Positions 1 to 9,318 of a stretch of 64,000 nucleotides of DNA are shown one piece after another. The notes below the pieces were generated by a model. The model searched no databases and was not told where the DNA came from. It saw only the letters and a program-made list of their open reading frames with translations. The DNA comes from Sphingobacterium tabacisoli (GTDB taxonomy: Bacteria > Bacteroidota > Bacteroidia > Sphingobacteriales > Sphingobacteriaceae), in assembly GCF_017908035.1 (NCBI RefSeq), contig NZ_JAEQMU010000002.1, positions 310,001 through 374,000 of the forward strand. The letters are read 5' to 3'. A program made the translations under genes and the position numbers. Each line of letters begins with the position of its first letter. The stretch's first letter is position 1.

Positions 1-2673
1 AGGTATATCATTCGCTCGGATAAGCCTATCCGCGATATTACAGCGATACAGGATTGGGTTATCGAAAGAGAGCTATTAGGGGTACCTGGAGTAGCCGATG
101 TGGTCAGTTTTGGTGGTGAAGAGAAAATATACGAGATCAAAATCAATCCAACTGAATTAAAAAACTTTGACCTCACGCCACTGGATGTATATGAGGCGGT
201 ATCGAGGTCGAATATTAACGTAGGTGGAGATGTAATCGAGCAAGGAGATCAGGCGTATGTCGTGAGGGGAGTTGGCCTGTTGGATAAAATCGAAGATATC
301 GGTAATATCACGGTCAAGCTGAACGGTACGGTACCGGTATTGATCAAGAATGTGGCCGAAGTAGTGGTGTCGAGCAAACCGCGTTTAGGACAGGTTAGCT
401 TTAACGAACATGAAGATGTGGTGCAAGGGATTGTCGTGATGTTACGTGGAGAGAATCCATCGGAGGTGATTGCAGGCTTGAAAAACAAGATTGAAGAATT
501 GAACGATAGGGTACTACCAGAAGGGGTGAGAATGGAGACGGTTATTGATCGGACTAAGCTGGTAGATAACACCGTAAGGACGGTGTCAGGCAATCTTATT
601 GAAGGGATATTGTTGGTCTCTCTTATCGTATTTATATTCTTATATAATTGGAAATCAACGTTTATTGTTGCGTCTGTAATTCCGCTGTCTTTTCTGTTTG
701 CGATTATTGCGCTAAAAATACAGGGACTCCCGGCGAATCTGATTTCAATGGGTTCATTGGATTTTGGATTGTTACTGGAAGGAACACTAGTGATCGTAGA
801 GACCGTATTTGTCGCATTGGCTACCTTATCACATCGTGTAGGACCTGAGCGTTTTGCGAAGATGAGTAAACTGGGGCTTATCAAAAAGAGTACGGGAAGC
901 GTTGCAACCTACATCTTTTTTGCGCTGAGTATCCTTATTGTTGCACTGTTACCAATCTTTTCTTTTCAAAAAGTAGAAGGCAAGATGTTCTCTCCTTTGG
1001 CATTTACACTGGGCTATGCGCTTTTAGGTTCGTTGATATTGAGTTTGACCTATGTGCCAGCGATGTGTAAGTTGTTGTTTACGAAAGGGGTCGAGGAAAA
1101 GGAAAACTTTGTCACGCGGTTCTTTCAGCGTAGCATCTATGGACTGTATGATACGGCATTCCGCTATAAGAAGATGACTATTGGACTTTTTATAGCACTG
1201 TTGGCATTATGTGCTTTTAAGTTTTCGCATTATGGTTCAGAATTCTTACCTAAGCTTAATGAAGGCGCAATCTATATCCGGGCGACATTGCCTAACAGTG
1301 TGAATCTGAAAGAATCGACTAAGCTCACGAAGGAGATGAAAGAACTGATGATGCAGGGGTCTGAAGAGATTGAGTTTATACTGACGCAGACGGGACGACC
1401 TAATGATGGTACAGATCCAACCGGATTTTTTAATATCGAATTTAATGTGCAGCTTAAGGATGCCAAGGATTGGAAGCGAAGTGTCTCTAAAGAAGATATC
1501 ATCCAAGAGCTTCGTGATAAACTGGCACATTATCCAGGTGTTAGTTTTGGATTCAGCCAGCCTATACAGGATAATGTGGAAGAGTACGTTGCTGGAGTGA
1601 AAAGTTCGTTGGTCATTAAAATATTTGGTACTGATCTGTATGACCTTGAAAATTATGCTGACCAAGTCGCTTCCTCTATCGCAAAAGTGGAGGGGATAAC
1701 GGATATCAATGTGTATAAGAATATTGGATTGCCCGAATTGCGCATACAATTGCACGATGCTAAGATGGCTAGATATGGCGTATTTACTTCGGATGTTCAG
1801 GCGGTTATTGCGATGACGATAGGAGGGCAGGCTGCAACAAAATTCTATGAAGATGATCGGCAATTTGATGTAATGGTACGTTTTGAAGAGGGATATCGGG
1901 ATACAAAGGAAAAAATCGGTAATATCCTAATACCGACGAGTAATGGGCAAAATATTCCGCTACAAGAGATTGCGACGATAGGTTATCAGACGGGACCTGC
2001 ATTTATCTATCGGGAAGGTAATAGTCGATATATCGGTGTTGGCTTTAGTATCGATGGCCGAGATTTGGGAAGTACTATCGAAGAGGCTAGAAAGGTGGTG
2101 GATAAAGAGGTTAAGTTGCCCAAAGGACATCATATGGAATGGGCAGGTGAGTTCGAAAGTAAAGAACGTGCCGCCAAGCAGCTGGCTATGGTTGTTCCGA
2201 TATCATTGGTGCTAATTCTGCTATTGTTGTATTCTAACTTTGGAAATTTTAAAGATACGGCTATTTCTTCACTGACGCTTGCTTTCGCATTTATAGGTGG
2301 ATTTATATCATTATGGGCGACAGGAACAGTCTTTGGAATATCGGCAGGAATAGGTTTTATCATTCTTTTTGGGGTGGCGACAATTGACGGAATTGTGCTG
2401 ATCGGTGTGATCCGGGATAATATCCGACACAAAATGAAATTGAGGGAGGCGATAGATAGCGGGGTCCGGAGTCGTATACGTCCTGTGGTCATGATAGCCT
2501 TGATGGGGTCTATGGGGCTATTTCCGGCAGCAATGTCTACTGGTATGGGGTCTGAAATCCAAAAACCACTGGCTATTATGATTGTTGGTGGGCTACTGAT
2601 CTGTCTTATTCTGTCTTTCACCGTGATCCCGGTGGTGTTTTACTGGGTATATGCGAAAGACCAAAAGAAGTAA
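1..2673 (+). CDS. CzcA/CusA-family heavy-metal efflux RND permease, 5'-truncated by window edge
   Basis: Inner-membrane proton-driven pump subunit of a tripartite metal efflux system. The reading frame is open from base 1, so the gene starts upstream; 890 residues are visible against about 1040 usual, so roughly the first 150 are missing. The visible part begins in the first periplasmic porter loop, then shows TM helices, the second large periplasmic loop and a final block of helices ending VIPVVFYWVYAKDQKK. TM4 carries DFGLLLEG, the place where heavy-metal RND pumps have a charged proton-relay motif; the second acid is Glu rather than Asp. The substrate metal cannot be read from the sequence. 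Periplasmic adaptor and outer-membrane channel genes would be expected upstream, outside the window. Confidence 0.93.
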   Translation, partial: RYIIRSDKPIRDITAIQDWVIERELLGVPGVADVVSFGGEEKIYEIKINPTELKNFDLTPLDVYEAVSRSNINVGGDVIEQGDQAYVVRGVGLLDKIEDIGNITVKLNGTVPVLIKNVAEVVVSSKPRLGQVSFNEHEDVVQGIVVMLRGENPSEVIAGLKNKIEELNDRVLPEGVRMETVIDRTKLVDNTVRTVSGNLIEGILLVSLIVFIFLYNWKSTFIVASVIPLSFLFAIIALKIQGLPANLISMGSLDFGLLLEGTLVIVETVFVALATLSHRVGPERFAKMSKLGLIKKSTGSVATYIFFALSILIVALLPIFSFQKVEGKMFSPLAFTLGYALLGSLILSLTYVPAMCKLLFTKGVEEKENFVTRFFQRSIYGLYDTAFRYKKMTIGLFIALLALCAFKFSHYGSEFLPKLNEGAIYIRATLPNSVNLKESTKLTKEMKELMMQGSEEIEFILTQTGRPNDGTDPTGFFNIEFNVQLKDAKDWKRSVSKEDIIQELRDKLAHYPGVSFGFSQPIQDNVEEYVAGVKSSLVIKIFGTDLYDLENYADQVASSIAKVEGITDINVYKNIGLPELRIQLHDAKMARYGVFTSDVQAVIAMTIGGQAATKFYEDDRQFDVMVRFEEGYRDTKEKIGNILIPTSNGQNIPLQEIATIGYQTGPAFIYREGNSRYIGVGFSIDGRDLGSTIEEARKVVDKEVKLPKGHHMEWAGEFESKERAAKQLAMVVPISLVLILLLLYSNFGNFKDTAISSLTLAFAFIGGFISLWATGTVFGISAGIGFIILFGVATIDGIVLIGVIRDNIRHKMKLREAIDSGVRSRIRPVVMIALMGSMGLFPAAMSTGMGSEIQKPLAIMIVGGLLICLILSFTVIPVVFYWVYAKDQKK

Positions 2674-2710
2674 AATATAAGGAATAGGGGTTAGAGTATA
2701 GATAATTGTT

Positions 2711-2718
2711 TATTTTTG
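2711..2718 (+). promoter_or_regulatory. Candidate -7 element TATTTTTG just before the start codon
   Basis: TATTTTTG matches the Bacteroidota TAnnTTTG -7 consensus and ends 4 nt before the ATG at 2723, so a transcript from it would be leaderless or almost so. No convincing -33 TTTG sits 19-21 nt upstream. It may instead be a chance match in AT-rich DNA. Confidence 0.35.
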
Positions 2719-2722
2719 CGGT

Positions 2723-3250
2723 ATGAGCAAAAATAAACAGAACAAGGGACAAAAGGAAGTGCCGCAGCGGCCGGTAGATAAGTACTTTAAGGATATGGAC
2801 AGTATATTCGTAAAGGGAAATAAAGCGCTGTATGCCCTCTTTTTGTTCCTTGCTTTTTTTGGAATAATGGGGCTTATATGGATGATCCCTTTTCCTCAAT
2901 TTGATTTTTTGATTCGTATGAATGCACATACGTTCTTGAATTGGGGATCTTTATTTATTGCTATTGTAGTGTATAGTTACCTCAAACTAGCCCCAACACT
3001 TTCCTATGCGGTGTTATTTTGTATAGGGATTATGAGCTTTTTTATTGTGCAGCTCGAGTATGTAGAGCGGGATGGCGGACCATCTGTGGTGCTGGTGTGT
3101 TCCAGTATTGCGCTTGTTTCCTTGTCGGTTTTATTTTTATTGCTCAGAAAGGAAGGAAGTCTAGGGCTTAAACATCTGGTGAAACTGCTGGGAATCGGAC
3201 CGATCTGGTTATGGTCTAAGGTGTTTGATAGCTTTAAATGGAAATATTAA
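2723..3250 (+). CDS. Small integral membrane protein of unknown function (175 aa)
   Basis: I do not recognise a family. After a charged, Lys/Gln-rich N-terminal segment of about 38 residues the protein shows about four hydrophobic helices (roughly residues 39-56, 71-86, 92-110 and 124-142) and a short basic C-terminus ending in FKWKY. No signal peptide or catalytic motif is visible. The stop codon lies 1 nt before the ATG of the next gene at 3252, so the two are probably translated from one message. A cytoplasmic N-terminus and a membrane role are inferred. Confidence 0.7.
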   Translation: MSKNKQNKGQKEVPQRPVDKYFKDMDSIFVKGNKALYALFLFLAFFGIMGLIWMIPFPQFDFLIRMNAHTFLNWGSLFIAIVVYSYLKLAPTLSYAVLFCIGIMSFFIVQLEYVERDGGPSVVLVCSSIALVSLSVLFLLLRKEGSLGLKHLVKLLGIGPIWLWSKVFDSFKWKY

Positions 3251-3251
3251 G

Positions 3252-3845
3252 ATGAGTACATTTAACTACCCTTTGCGGTTTCAATTCAAGATCGGAACTC
3301 TGGCGAATGATTTTATTGCAAAGGATGCCTCTGGGAACACGGTTTGTTATGTGCGTGAAAAAATATTTGCTTGGCGTGATCAAATAAAAATTTACAGTGA
3401 TGAATCCAAATCCAATCTGCTTTATGAATTGGTATCTGATAAATTGATTGATTTTCAACAGACGTTTACAATCAGCGACCATTCAGGTAGGGTAGTGGGT
3501 AAGGTGCGGAGAAAAACGCTTCGATCACTATGGAGATCGACCTTCCGATTGATGGATGGTGCAGATAATCATGATCATACAATACAGGAGAAAAATCCCT
3601 GGACGAAGTTTATGGATGGGCTTTTTGGTGAGATCCCTTTGATAGGTATATTATCGGGCTATGTCTTTAATCCTGCCTACCTCTTATCCAATAGCGATGG
3701 CGAAGTATTGTTCGAAATAAAGAAGGAACCTTCTTTTTTCGGACGTAAATTTACTGTACATAAGCTATCGTCGGATGTGGTGGACGAAGAACGTTTTGTC
3801 CTGAGCCTAATGTTAATGGTATTAATAGAAAGAAGCAATGGTTAA
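3252..3845 (+). CDS. LURP-one/scramblase-like beta-rich protein (197 aa)
   Basis: The protein reads as repeated short strands with conserved aromatic and basic residues (FNYPLRFQFKIGTLANDF, CYVREKIFAWRDQIKIY, GKVRRKTLRSLWRSTF), the pattern of the LURP-one-related / phospholipid-scramblase-like fold. A loop with Gly/Pro-rich hydrophobic residues near 125-150 could touch membrane. No enzyme motif is seen. I chose the ATG at 3252 over an in-frame ATG at 3225 because the latter would overlap the upstream gene by 26 nt, while 3252 follows its stop directly. Function is unknown; the family link comes from sequence pattern only. Confidence 0.65.
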   Translation: MSTFNYPLRFQFKIGTLANDFIAKDASGNTVCYVREKIFAWRDQIKIYSDESKSNLLYELVSDKLIDFQQTFTISDHSGRVVGKVRRKTLRSLWRSTFRLMDGADNHDHTIQEKNPWTKFMDGLFGEIPLIGILSGYVFNPAYLLSNSDGEVLFEIKKEPSFFGRKFTVHKLSSDVVDEERFVLSLMLMVLIERSNG

Positions 3846-3856
3846 CCATTGCTTCT
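3831..3856. terminator. Perfect 26-nt palindrome between convergent genes, probable bidirectional terminator
   Basis: AGAAGCAATGGTT is followed directly by its exact reverse complement, overlapping the stop of the upstream plus-strand gene and lying 6 nt from the 3' end of the minus-strand tyrA. The stem is strong but the flanking T-tracts are weak, so it could also be an mRNA 3'-end stabiliser. Confidence 0.6.
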
Positions 3857-3862
3857 CTTGCT

Positions 3863-4702
3863 CTATTTTATAATCCTTTTTATCTTATTGGACTTCTTTA
3901 TAAGTTTGTGCAGGCCTTCGTAATCTTCATCTTCTAATTTACGATGTAGTTTTTGAAGCTGCTTGATGTGTTCTTCCAAAACTTCCAATACATTACTTCT
4001 ATTCTGTTTAAATATAGGTGTCCACATATCGGGAGACGATTTGGCAAGACGCACGGTAGACTCAAATCCCGAGCCCGCTAGTTCAAAAATCCGACCCTGT
4101 GACTTTTCTTTTTCCAATACCGTCAATGCCAGTGCAAATGAAGTCAAGTGAGATATATGCGATACGTATGCCGTATGCATATCATGTTCTTCGGCATTCA
4201 TAAATACAGATTTCATCTCCAACTGTTCGGTGATAGCATCTGCTATATCAAATGCATCTTCATCAGTACGGAAGGCATCGACATATACCATATTTTTGTC
4301 TTTAAACAAATTTGGTATAGCTGCCTCGGGACCCGAATATTCTGTTCCTGCCATCGGATGGGCTGCGATGTAACGCCCTCGTTTGGGATGATCAGCGATA
4401 AGTTGCAATATATTTATTTTAGTCGACCCCATATCGATGATGACTTGTGTATCAATCTGATCGAGAATAGTGGGAGCCAACTGCATAATTGCATCAACAG
4501 GTATTGTTAGTACAATTACTTTGGCTTGCTTTATGGCGTCTTCCAACGTCATAATCTCATCAACCAGACCTAACTGTATTGCTTTTTTTTGATTGGATTC
4601 GCTCTTGTCTACCCCAATTATTTTGTCGAAAGATTTTGTTTCTTTCAATCGGATGGCTGTAGACCCGCCAATTAATCCGATTCCGACAATAGCTATGTTC
4701 AT
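3863..4702 (-). CDS. tyrA: Prephenate dehydrogenase (279 aa)
   Basis: Oxidative decarboxylation of prephenate to 4-hydroxyphenylpyruvate in tyrosine synthesis. The N-terminus is a Rossmann nucleotide site (IVGIGLIGGS, residues 5-14), followed by the prephenate-binding segment with AAHPMAGTE near residue 115 and a helical C-terminal dimerisation domain with HMHTAYVSHISHL. It is a short, monofunctional form without a chorismate mutase or ACT domain. It lies 73 nt downstream of an aminotransferase on the same strand; together they make the last steps from prephenate to aromatic amino acids. In many Bacteroidota these two sit in a longer phe/tyr operon; here only the pair is present. Confidence 0.92.
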   Translation of the reverse strand: MNIAIVGIGLIGGSTAIRLKETKSFDKIIGVDKSESNQKKAIQLGLVDEIMTLEDAIKQAKVIVLTIPVDAIMQLAPTILDQIDTQVIIDMGSTKINILQLIADHPKRGRYIAAHPMAGTEYSGPEAAIPNLFKDKNMVYVDAFRTDEDAFDIADAITEQLEMKSVFMNAEEHDMHTAYVSHISHLTSFALALTVLEKEKSQGRIFELAGSGFESTVRLAKSSPDMWTPIFKQNRSNVLEVLEEHIKQLQKLHRKLEDEDYEGLHKLIKKSNKIKRIIK

Positions 4703-4775
4703 TTTATAGTATTTAGATGTGAGGTATCATAGCCTTATCAGCCATTTAACTCCGTAACCTTATAACTCAATAATC

Positions 4776-5939
4776 CTATTTGACCATTATTCCGATTCGT
4801 GCCAGTGCCTTATCTAGAATCTCCGTTGTTGCGCATAGGCTAATACGGATGTACCGATCTCCTGCATTACCAAATATACCGCCAGGAGTTATAAAAACTT
4901 TAGCATCATATAGCACTTTGTCACTTAGTGCATAGCCATCCGTATATTGCTCAGGAACTTTGGCCCATACGAAGAGTCCGACCTGATTGGTATCATACTG
5001 ACAACCCAGTAGGTCCATAATTTCAAAGACCTTTTTGCGACGTTGTGTATAAGCTTCGTTCAGCTGGGTATACCATGATTTGTCCAAAGATAGGGCTTTT
5101 GCAGCTGCAAGTTGTAAGGGCAAGAACATGCCTGAGTCCATATTGCTTTTGAATCGTAAAATCTCATTAATTCGGTTTTCGCTAGCGACGAGCATGCCAA
5201 TACGCCATCCGGCCATGTTGGATGATTTGCTCAGAGAGTTTAATTCGATTGTCACTTCCTTGGCACCTTCTACGGCCATGATGCTCTCCGGATGATCATT
5301 TAATATAAAGCTATAAGGATTGTCATGGCAGATCAGTATATTATGTTTCTTTCCGAAGGCTACCACAGCTTCAAAGAAATGTCTATTGGCTCGGGCTCCG
5401 GTAGGCATATGCGGATAGTTGATCCACATCATTTTGACCTTGCTGAGATCCATTTTTTCTATTGCTTCAAAATCGACAAGCCAATTGTTGTTCTGTGTCA
5501 GATCATAAGGGACCACGGTGGCTCCAGAAATCTTTACAGCCGAAGTATAGGCAGGGTACCCAGGGTTGGGAATAAGCACCTGGTCACCTTCCTGTAAGTA
5601 AGTCATACATATATGTACTATACCTTCCTTGGATCCTATTAATGGAAGAATTTCTGTTGCTGGATTTAAAGTAACATGATAATATCGCGAATACCAATCG
5701 GCCATAGCTTGACGTAACACAGGGGATCCTTTGTAGTTTTGATAACCATGTGTATGGGTCTGAGCAGCTTGCTCGGTCAGTACTTGGATGACTTCTGGAT
5801 GCGGCGGTAGGTCAGGACTTCCGATACCTAGATTGATTACCTGTGCTCCGGCCTTGTTCATCTCGTCAATTTCTCTCAACTTCTTAGAAAAGTAATACTC
5901 TTCCGTCTGTTGTAGCCTTTTCGCAACTTCAATATTCAT
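4776..5939 (-). CDS. Class I/II PLP-dependent aminotransferase, aromatic pathway type (387 aa)
   Basis: Fold-type I aminotransferase. Visible marks are the N-terminal INLGIGSPDLPPHPEV substrate segment, NPGYPAYTSA, the YPHMPTGA turn (usual form NPxNPTG), the PLP lysine in SLSKSSNMAGWRIG (near residue 238) and the C-terminal arginine in YIRISLCA that binds the substrate carboxylate. It resembles LL-diaminopimelate/aspartate-type transaminases, but its pairing with tyrA points to transamination of aromatic keto acids. The gene is transcribed divergently from the ABC exporter at 6162. Exact substrate is inferred from context, not from sequence. Confidence 0.88.
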   Translation of the reverse strand: MNIEVAKRLQQTEEYYFSKKLREIDEMNKAGAQVINLGIGSPDLPPHPEVIQVLTEQAAQTHTHGYQNYKGSPVLRQAMADWYSRYYHVTLNPATEILPLIGSKEGIVHICMTYLQEGDQVLIPNPGYPAYTSAVKISGATVVPYDLTQNNNWLVDFEAIEKMDLSKVKMMWINYPHMPTGARANRHFFEAVVAFGKKHNILICHDNPYSFILNDHPESIMAVEGAKEVTIELNSLSKSSNMAGWRIGMLVASENRINEILRFKSNMDSGMFLPLQLAAAKALSLDKSWYTQLNEAYTQRRKKVFEIMDLLGCQYDTNQVGLFVWAKVPEQYTDGYALSDKVLYDAKVFITPGGIFGNAGDRYIRISLCATTEILDKALARIGIMVK

Positions 5940-6085
5940 TATTTTAAATTTGGTGCTAAATTTATAAAAACAAAATTGCTTTGTTGAATTATTTGATTAT
6001 AAAATAGGTAATAACTGTAAATTGTGTAAAATAGAAGTTGTTAACCTGACTCAGCAAGGACGCATGGGGTAAATGATCAATATAC

Positions 6086-6143
6086 TGACGAAATACTAGT
6101 ATTAGTCAAAAGTAGGATTGATGGAGGTTTTTTTCTATTTTTG
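6086..6143 (+). promoter_or_regulatory. Palindrome and -7 element upstream of the ABC exporter
   Basis: AATACTAGTATT (6092-6103) is a perfect 12-nt palindrome flanked by TGAC (6086) and GTCA (6105). It sits 33 nt upstream of TATTTTTG (6136-6143), which matches the TAnnTTTG -7 consensus and would start transcription about 15 nt before the ATG at 6162. The palindrome is a candidate operator; no regulator is known. Confidence 0.45.
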
Positions 6144-6161
6144 TTATTCTTAATTTTTTGG

Positions 6162-8000
6162 ATGAAGACATACTTTAGACTATTATCTTTTGCTAAACCA
6201 ATAAGTAGATTTGCAATACCCTATGTTTTTTGTACAATTATCACGGTTGTATTCGGAACATTAAATCTGGCTTTGTTGATGCCTCTATTATCTGTGTTAT
6301 TTAAAGGTAGTGGAGATGTGCCTGAAGAAGCTGTTGCTGTCTTAGCTAAGCCGGATAATTTTTACGATATAGGGCAATGGTTTAAATACCTATCTAATAC
6401 ATTATATGTGGAATTAGGCCCATACGAAGCACTCAAGTATATCTGTATTGTGATCGTAATTTCGGTATTTATCTCTAACCTATTCCGTTATTTCTGTCAG
6501 CGGATTATGGAAAATTTTAGGATTCATACCTTGTTGAAATTGCGTAAGGCTGTGTTTGATAGCGTGATGGACCTACATCTAGGATTCTTTACCAATCAAA
6601 GAAAAGGAGATGTTATCTCTAAAATAGCCTCAGATGTACAGACTGTTCAGTATTCGGTGACTGGTACGCTTCAGGTTGTATTTAAGGAACCGCTTCAATT
6701 GATTGCTTATCTTGTTGCCTTATTTTTGCTCTCACCACAATTGACGCTTTTTTCCATAGCGGTCATTCCTGTTTCTGGATTTTTGATTGCACGTATTGTG
6801 AAGGGATTAAAGAAAGAAGCATTAGCAGGACAGGAATCTTTTGCTAATATGATTACCTACTTGGATGAAGCATTGTCCGGTATAAAAATCATTAAGTCGT
6901 TTAATGCTACGCGATTTGTGAAAGATCGCTTCCATGATGAAAATGAACGTTTTGCTTCTATTCTGCGTAAAATGGCAGCCCGTCAACAAATGAGTTCACC
7001 GGTTTCGGAGCTGTTGGGAGTGGTCATGGTAGCCATTATATTGTTGTATGGTGGTAGTTTGGTGTTGTCAGGACAGGGAAGTTTGTCTGCAGAGGCGTTT
7101 ATTACTTATATCGGTATATTTTCTCAGGTAATGCGGCCTGCGAAAGCATTGACGGATTCTTTTAGTGGAATTCATAATGGATTGGCCGCAGGTGAGCGTG
7201 TGTTGGAACTGATCGATGAGAAATGCCTGGTAGAGGATAAACAGAATGCGGAGATCGTGAGTACCTTTGACAATGCGATCAAATTTGAGAATGTAGATTT
7301 TAGCTACGGTGAACGTAATGTGCTTACAGGTCTCAACCTGGTCATCGAAAAAGGACAGACCGTAGCCTTGGTAGGACCTTCTGGTGGAGGTAAATCTACT
7401 TTGGTTGATTTGATTCCACGGTTTATGGATGTGACCTCAGGTGCTGTGACATTTGATGGTAAGGATGTGCGTGATTTGAATCAGGATTCCCTTCGAGCGC
7501 TGATTGGAACAGTAAATCAGGAGTCTATACTATTTAATGATACGATCTTTAATAATATTGCTTTTGGAATTCCGTCGGCTACATTGGAACAGGTTGAAAA
7601 AGCAGCCCGCATAGCGAATGCGCATGAATTTATCATGCACACGGACGAAGGATATCAAACTAATATTGGGGATCGAGGAGCTAAGCTCTCAGGAGGTCAA
7701 CGACAACGCATATGTATCGCACGGGCTGTGCTGAAGAACCCACCGATTATGTTGTTGGATGAAGCGACATCGGCATTGGATACCGAGTCCGAAAGATTGG
7801 TACAGGACTCGCTGTATAAATTAATGGAGAATAGAACGACAGTGGTTATTGCCCATAGGTTGAGCACGATACAAAGCGCTGATAAAATTGTTGTATTGGA
7901 GGCTGGAAAGATAGTGGAGGTAGGATCACATACAGAGCTATTGACTAAGAATGGATTGTACCGCAGATTAATTGATATGCAGCAATTCGCAGATGCTTAA
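6162..8000 (+). CDS. MsbA-like ABC exporter, fused permease and ATPase (612 aa)
   Basis: Half-size ABC exporter that works as a homodimer in the inner membrane. Residues about 1-330 form a six-helix type IV transmembrane domain with the coupling-helix segment around FFTNQRKGDVISKI. The nucleotide-binding domain has Walker A GPSGGGKST (near 405), signature LSGGQRQR (near 510), Walker B IMLLDEATSALD and the switch histidine in VVIAHRLST. The substrate cannot be read directly; lipid-A-core/lipid flippase (MsbA) is the closest general class, but peptide or drug exporters look alike. I prefer the ATG at 6162 (MKTYFRLLSF) to an in-frame TTG at 6141, because that TTG lies inside the probable promoter. 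Confidence 0.88.
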   Translation: MKTYFRLLSFAKPISRFAIPYVFCTIITVVFGTLNLALLMPLLSVLFKGSGDVPEEAVAVLAKPDNFYDIGQWFKYLSNTLYVELGPYEALKYICIVIVISVFISNLFRYFCQRIMENFRIHTLLKLRKAVFDSVMDLHLGFFTNQRKGDVISKIASDVQTVQYSVTGTLQVVFKEPLQLIAYLVALFLLSPQLTLFSIAVIPVSGFLIARIVKGLKKEALAGQESFANMITYLDEALSGIKIIKSFNATRFVKDRFHDENERFASILRKMAARQQMSSPVSELLGVVMVAIILLYGGSLVLSGQGSLSAEAFITYIGIFSQVMRPAKALTDSFSGIHNGLAAGERVLELIDEKCLVEDKQNAEIVSTFDNAIKFENVDFSYGERNVLTGLNLVIEKGQTVALVGPSGGGKSTLVDLIPRFMDVTSGAVTFDGKDVRDLNQDSLRALIGTVNQESILFNDTIFNNIAFGIPSATLEQVEKAARIANAHEFIMHTDEGYQTNIGDRGAKLSGGQRQRICIARAVLKNPPIMLLDEATSALDTESERLVQDSLYKLMENRTTVVIAHRLSTIQSADKIVVLEAGKIVEVGSHTELLTKNGLYRRLIDMQQFADA

Positions 8001-8068
8001 ACACTCTTTTATCTACTATTGATTGGATGTAAAAAAGCGATGTAATCTGGATATTTTGCGTGAGGTTA

Positions 8069-8100
8069 TTGGTGAATACGCAGCATTTTAGTTAAGTTTG
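8069..8100 (+). promoter_or_regulatory. Promoter of the menaquinone operon (TTG-N21-TAAGTTTG)
   Basis: TAAGTTTG (8093-8100) fits TAnnTTTG and has a TTG at 8069-8071, a 21-nt spacer that is normal for Bacteroidota sigma-ABfr-type promoters. Transcription would begin about 15 nt before the mqnE ATG. Confidence 0.55.
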
Positions 8101-8118
8101 AATTAGAAGAAGAGACAC

Positions 8119-9309
8119 ATGGATGCGAACAAAGAGCTTGATTTTTTAATCAACAGTGAATTAGATACGGACTTAAAAAGAATAGCAGAGAAGGTTGTAG
8201 CCCAAGAACGTATTACTTTTGAAGAAGGAGTAATGCTCTATGAAAAAGGGGAACTGAATTATCTAGGTGTTCTAGCGAACTATATCAGAGAGCGTAAACA
8301 CGGAAACCGCACTTATTTTAACAGAAATTTTCATATTGAACCTACCAACGTATGTGTGTACGATTGTAAGTTCTGTTCTTACTCGCGATTGATCAAACAA
8401 CGCGATGAAGGATGGGAAATGGATGTAGAAGGTATGATGGATGTCGTTAGGCGCTATGATAATGAAGCTGTAACCGAAGTGCATATTACAGGAGGTGTCG
8501 TGCCTAAACAGAATCTGGAGTTTTATGCTGATTTTTTTAAACAGTGCAAAGCACACCGTCCAGAGCTGCATATCAAGGGGTTAACTCCCGTAGAATATTA
8601 CTATATCTTCAAGAAAGCCAAGTTAAGCCATTACGAAGGAATGAAATACCTAAAAGAATGTGGCTTAGATTCGATGCCTGGAGGAGGAGCGGAGATTTTC
8701 CACCCAGAGGTGCGTGAAAAAATTGCACATGATAAATGTACAGCGGAGCAATGGCTGGATATACATATGCAGGCACATGCACTGGGTATGAATACAAATG
8801 CAACGATGCTCTATGGGCATATTGAAGAATACTGGCATAGGGTAGATCATATGGAACGCCTGCGCCAATTGCAGGATAAAACTGGAGGATTTCAGACTTT
8901 TATACCTTTGAAATTCAGAAATAAGGATAACCAGATGTCTGATATTCCAGAAGTTTCGGTAATCGAAGATTTAAGGAACTATGCTATCGCACGTATCTAT
9001 CTTGATAATTTTGACCATATCAAGGCTTACTGGGCTATGATATCGAGGGATACTGCCCAACTATCTTTGGCCTATGGGGTCAATGATATTGATGGGACGC
9101 TAGATGATACTACGAAGATTTATAGTATGGCTGGTGCGGAGGAGCAAACGCCCGCAATGAGTACACAACAATTGGTGGAGCTGATCCGAAATGTAGGACG
9201 CCACCCGATTGAAAGAGATACCTTGTATAATGTCGTGACGGATTATAAGGATGTGGTTTTTGAAGACGATAAGTCTAAACGTTACTACGCTTTGCCCGTA
9301 GTGAATTAA
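8119..9309 (+). CDS. mqnE: Aminofutalosine synthase, radical SAM (396 aa)
   Basis: Second enzyme of the futalosine route to menaquinone: it couples 3-[(1-carboxyvinyl)oxy]benzoate with the adenosyl radical of SAM to give aminofutalosine. The iron-sulfur motif CVYDCKFC (CX3CX2C, near residue 78) follows the family segment NFHIEPTNV; later blocks EVHITGGVVPKQ, GLDSMPGGGAEIF and YGHIEEYWHRV are typical of MqnE rather than the shorter MqnC. Length is normal. It heads an operon with a histidine phosphatase (9-nt gap) and mqnA, so this organism makes menaquinone without the classical men pathway, as expected for this group. Confidence 0.95.
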   Translation: MDANKELDFLINSELDTDLKRIAEKVVAQERITFEEGVMLYEKGELNYLGVLANYIRERKHGNRTYFNRNFHIEPTNVCVYDCKFCSYSRLIKQRDEGWEMDVEGMMDVVRRYDNEAVTEVHITGGVVPKQNLEFYADFFKQCKAHRPELHIKGLTPVEYYYIFKKAKLSHYEGMKYLKECGLDSMPGGGAEIFHPEVREKIAHDKCTAEQWLDIHMQAHALGMNTNATMLYGHIEEYWHRVDHMERLRQLQDKTGGFQTFIPLKFRNKDNQMSDIPEVSVIEDLRNYAIARIYLDNFDHIKAYWAMISRDTAQLSLAYGVNDIDGTLDDTTKIYSMAGAEEQTPAMSTQQLVELIRNVGRHPIERDTLYNVVTDYKDVVFEDDKSKRYYALPVVN

Positions 9310-9318
9310 GCAAATATA

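Noticed and set aside
249..884. 211-residue open frame antisense to the RND pump
   Set aside because: It has no family features and runs opposite a well-conserved protein; long antisense frames follow from the codon pattern of membrane proteins.
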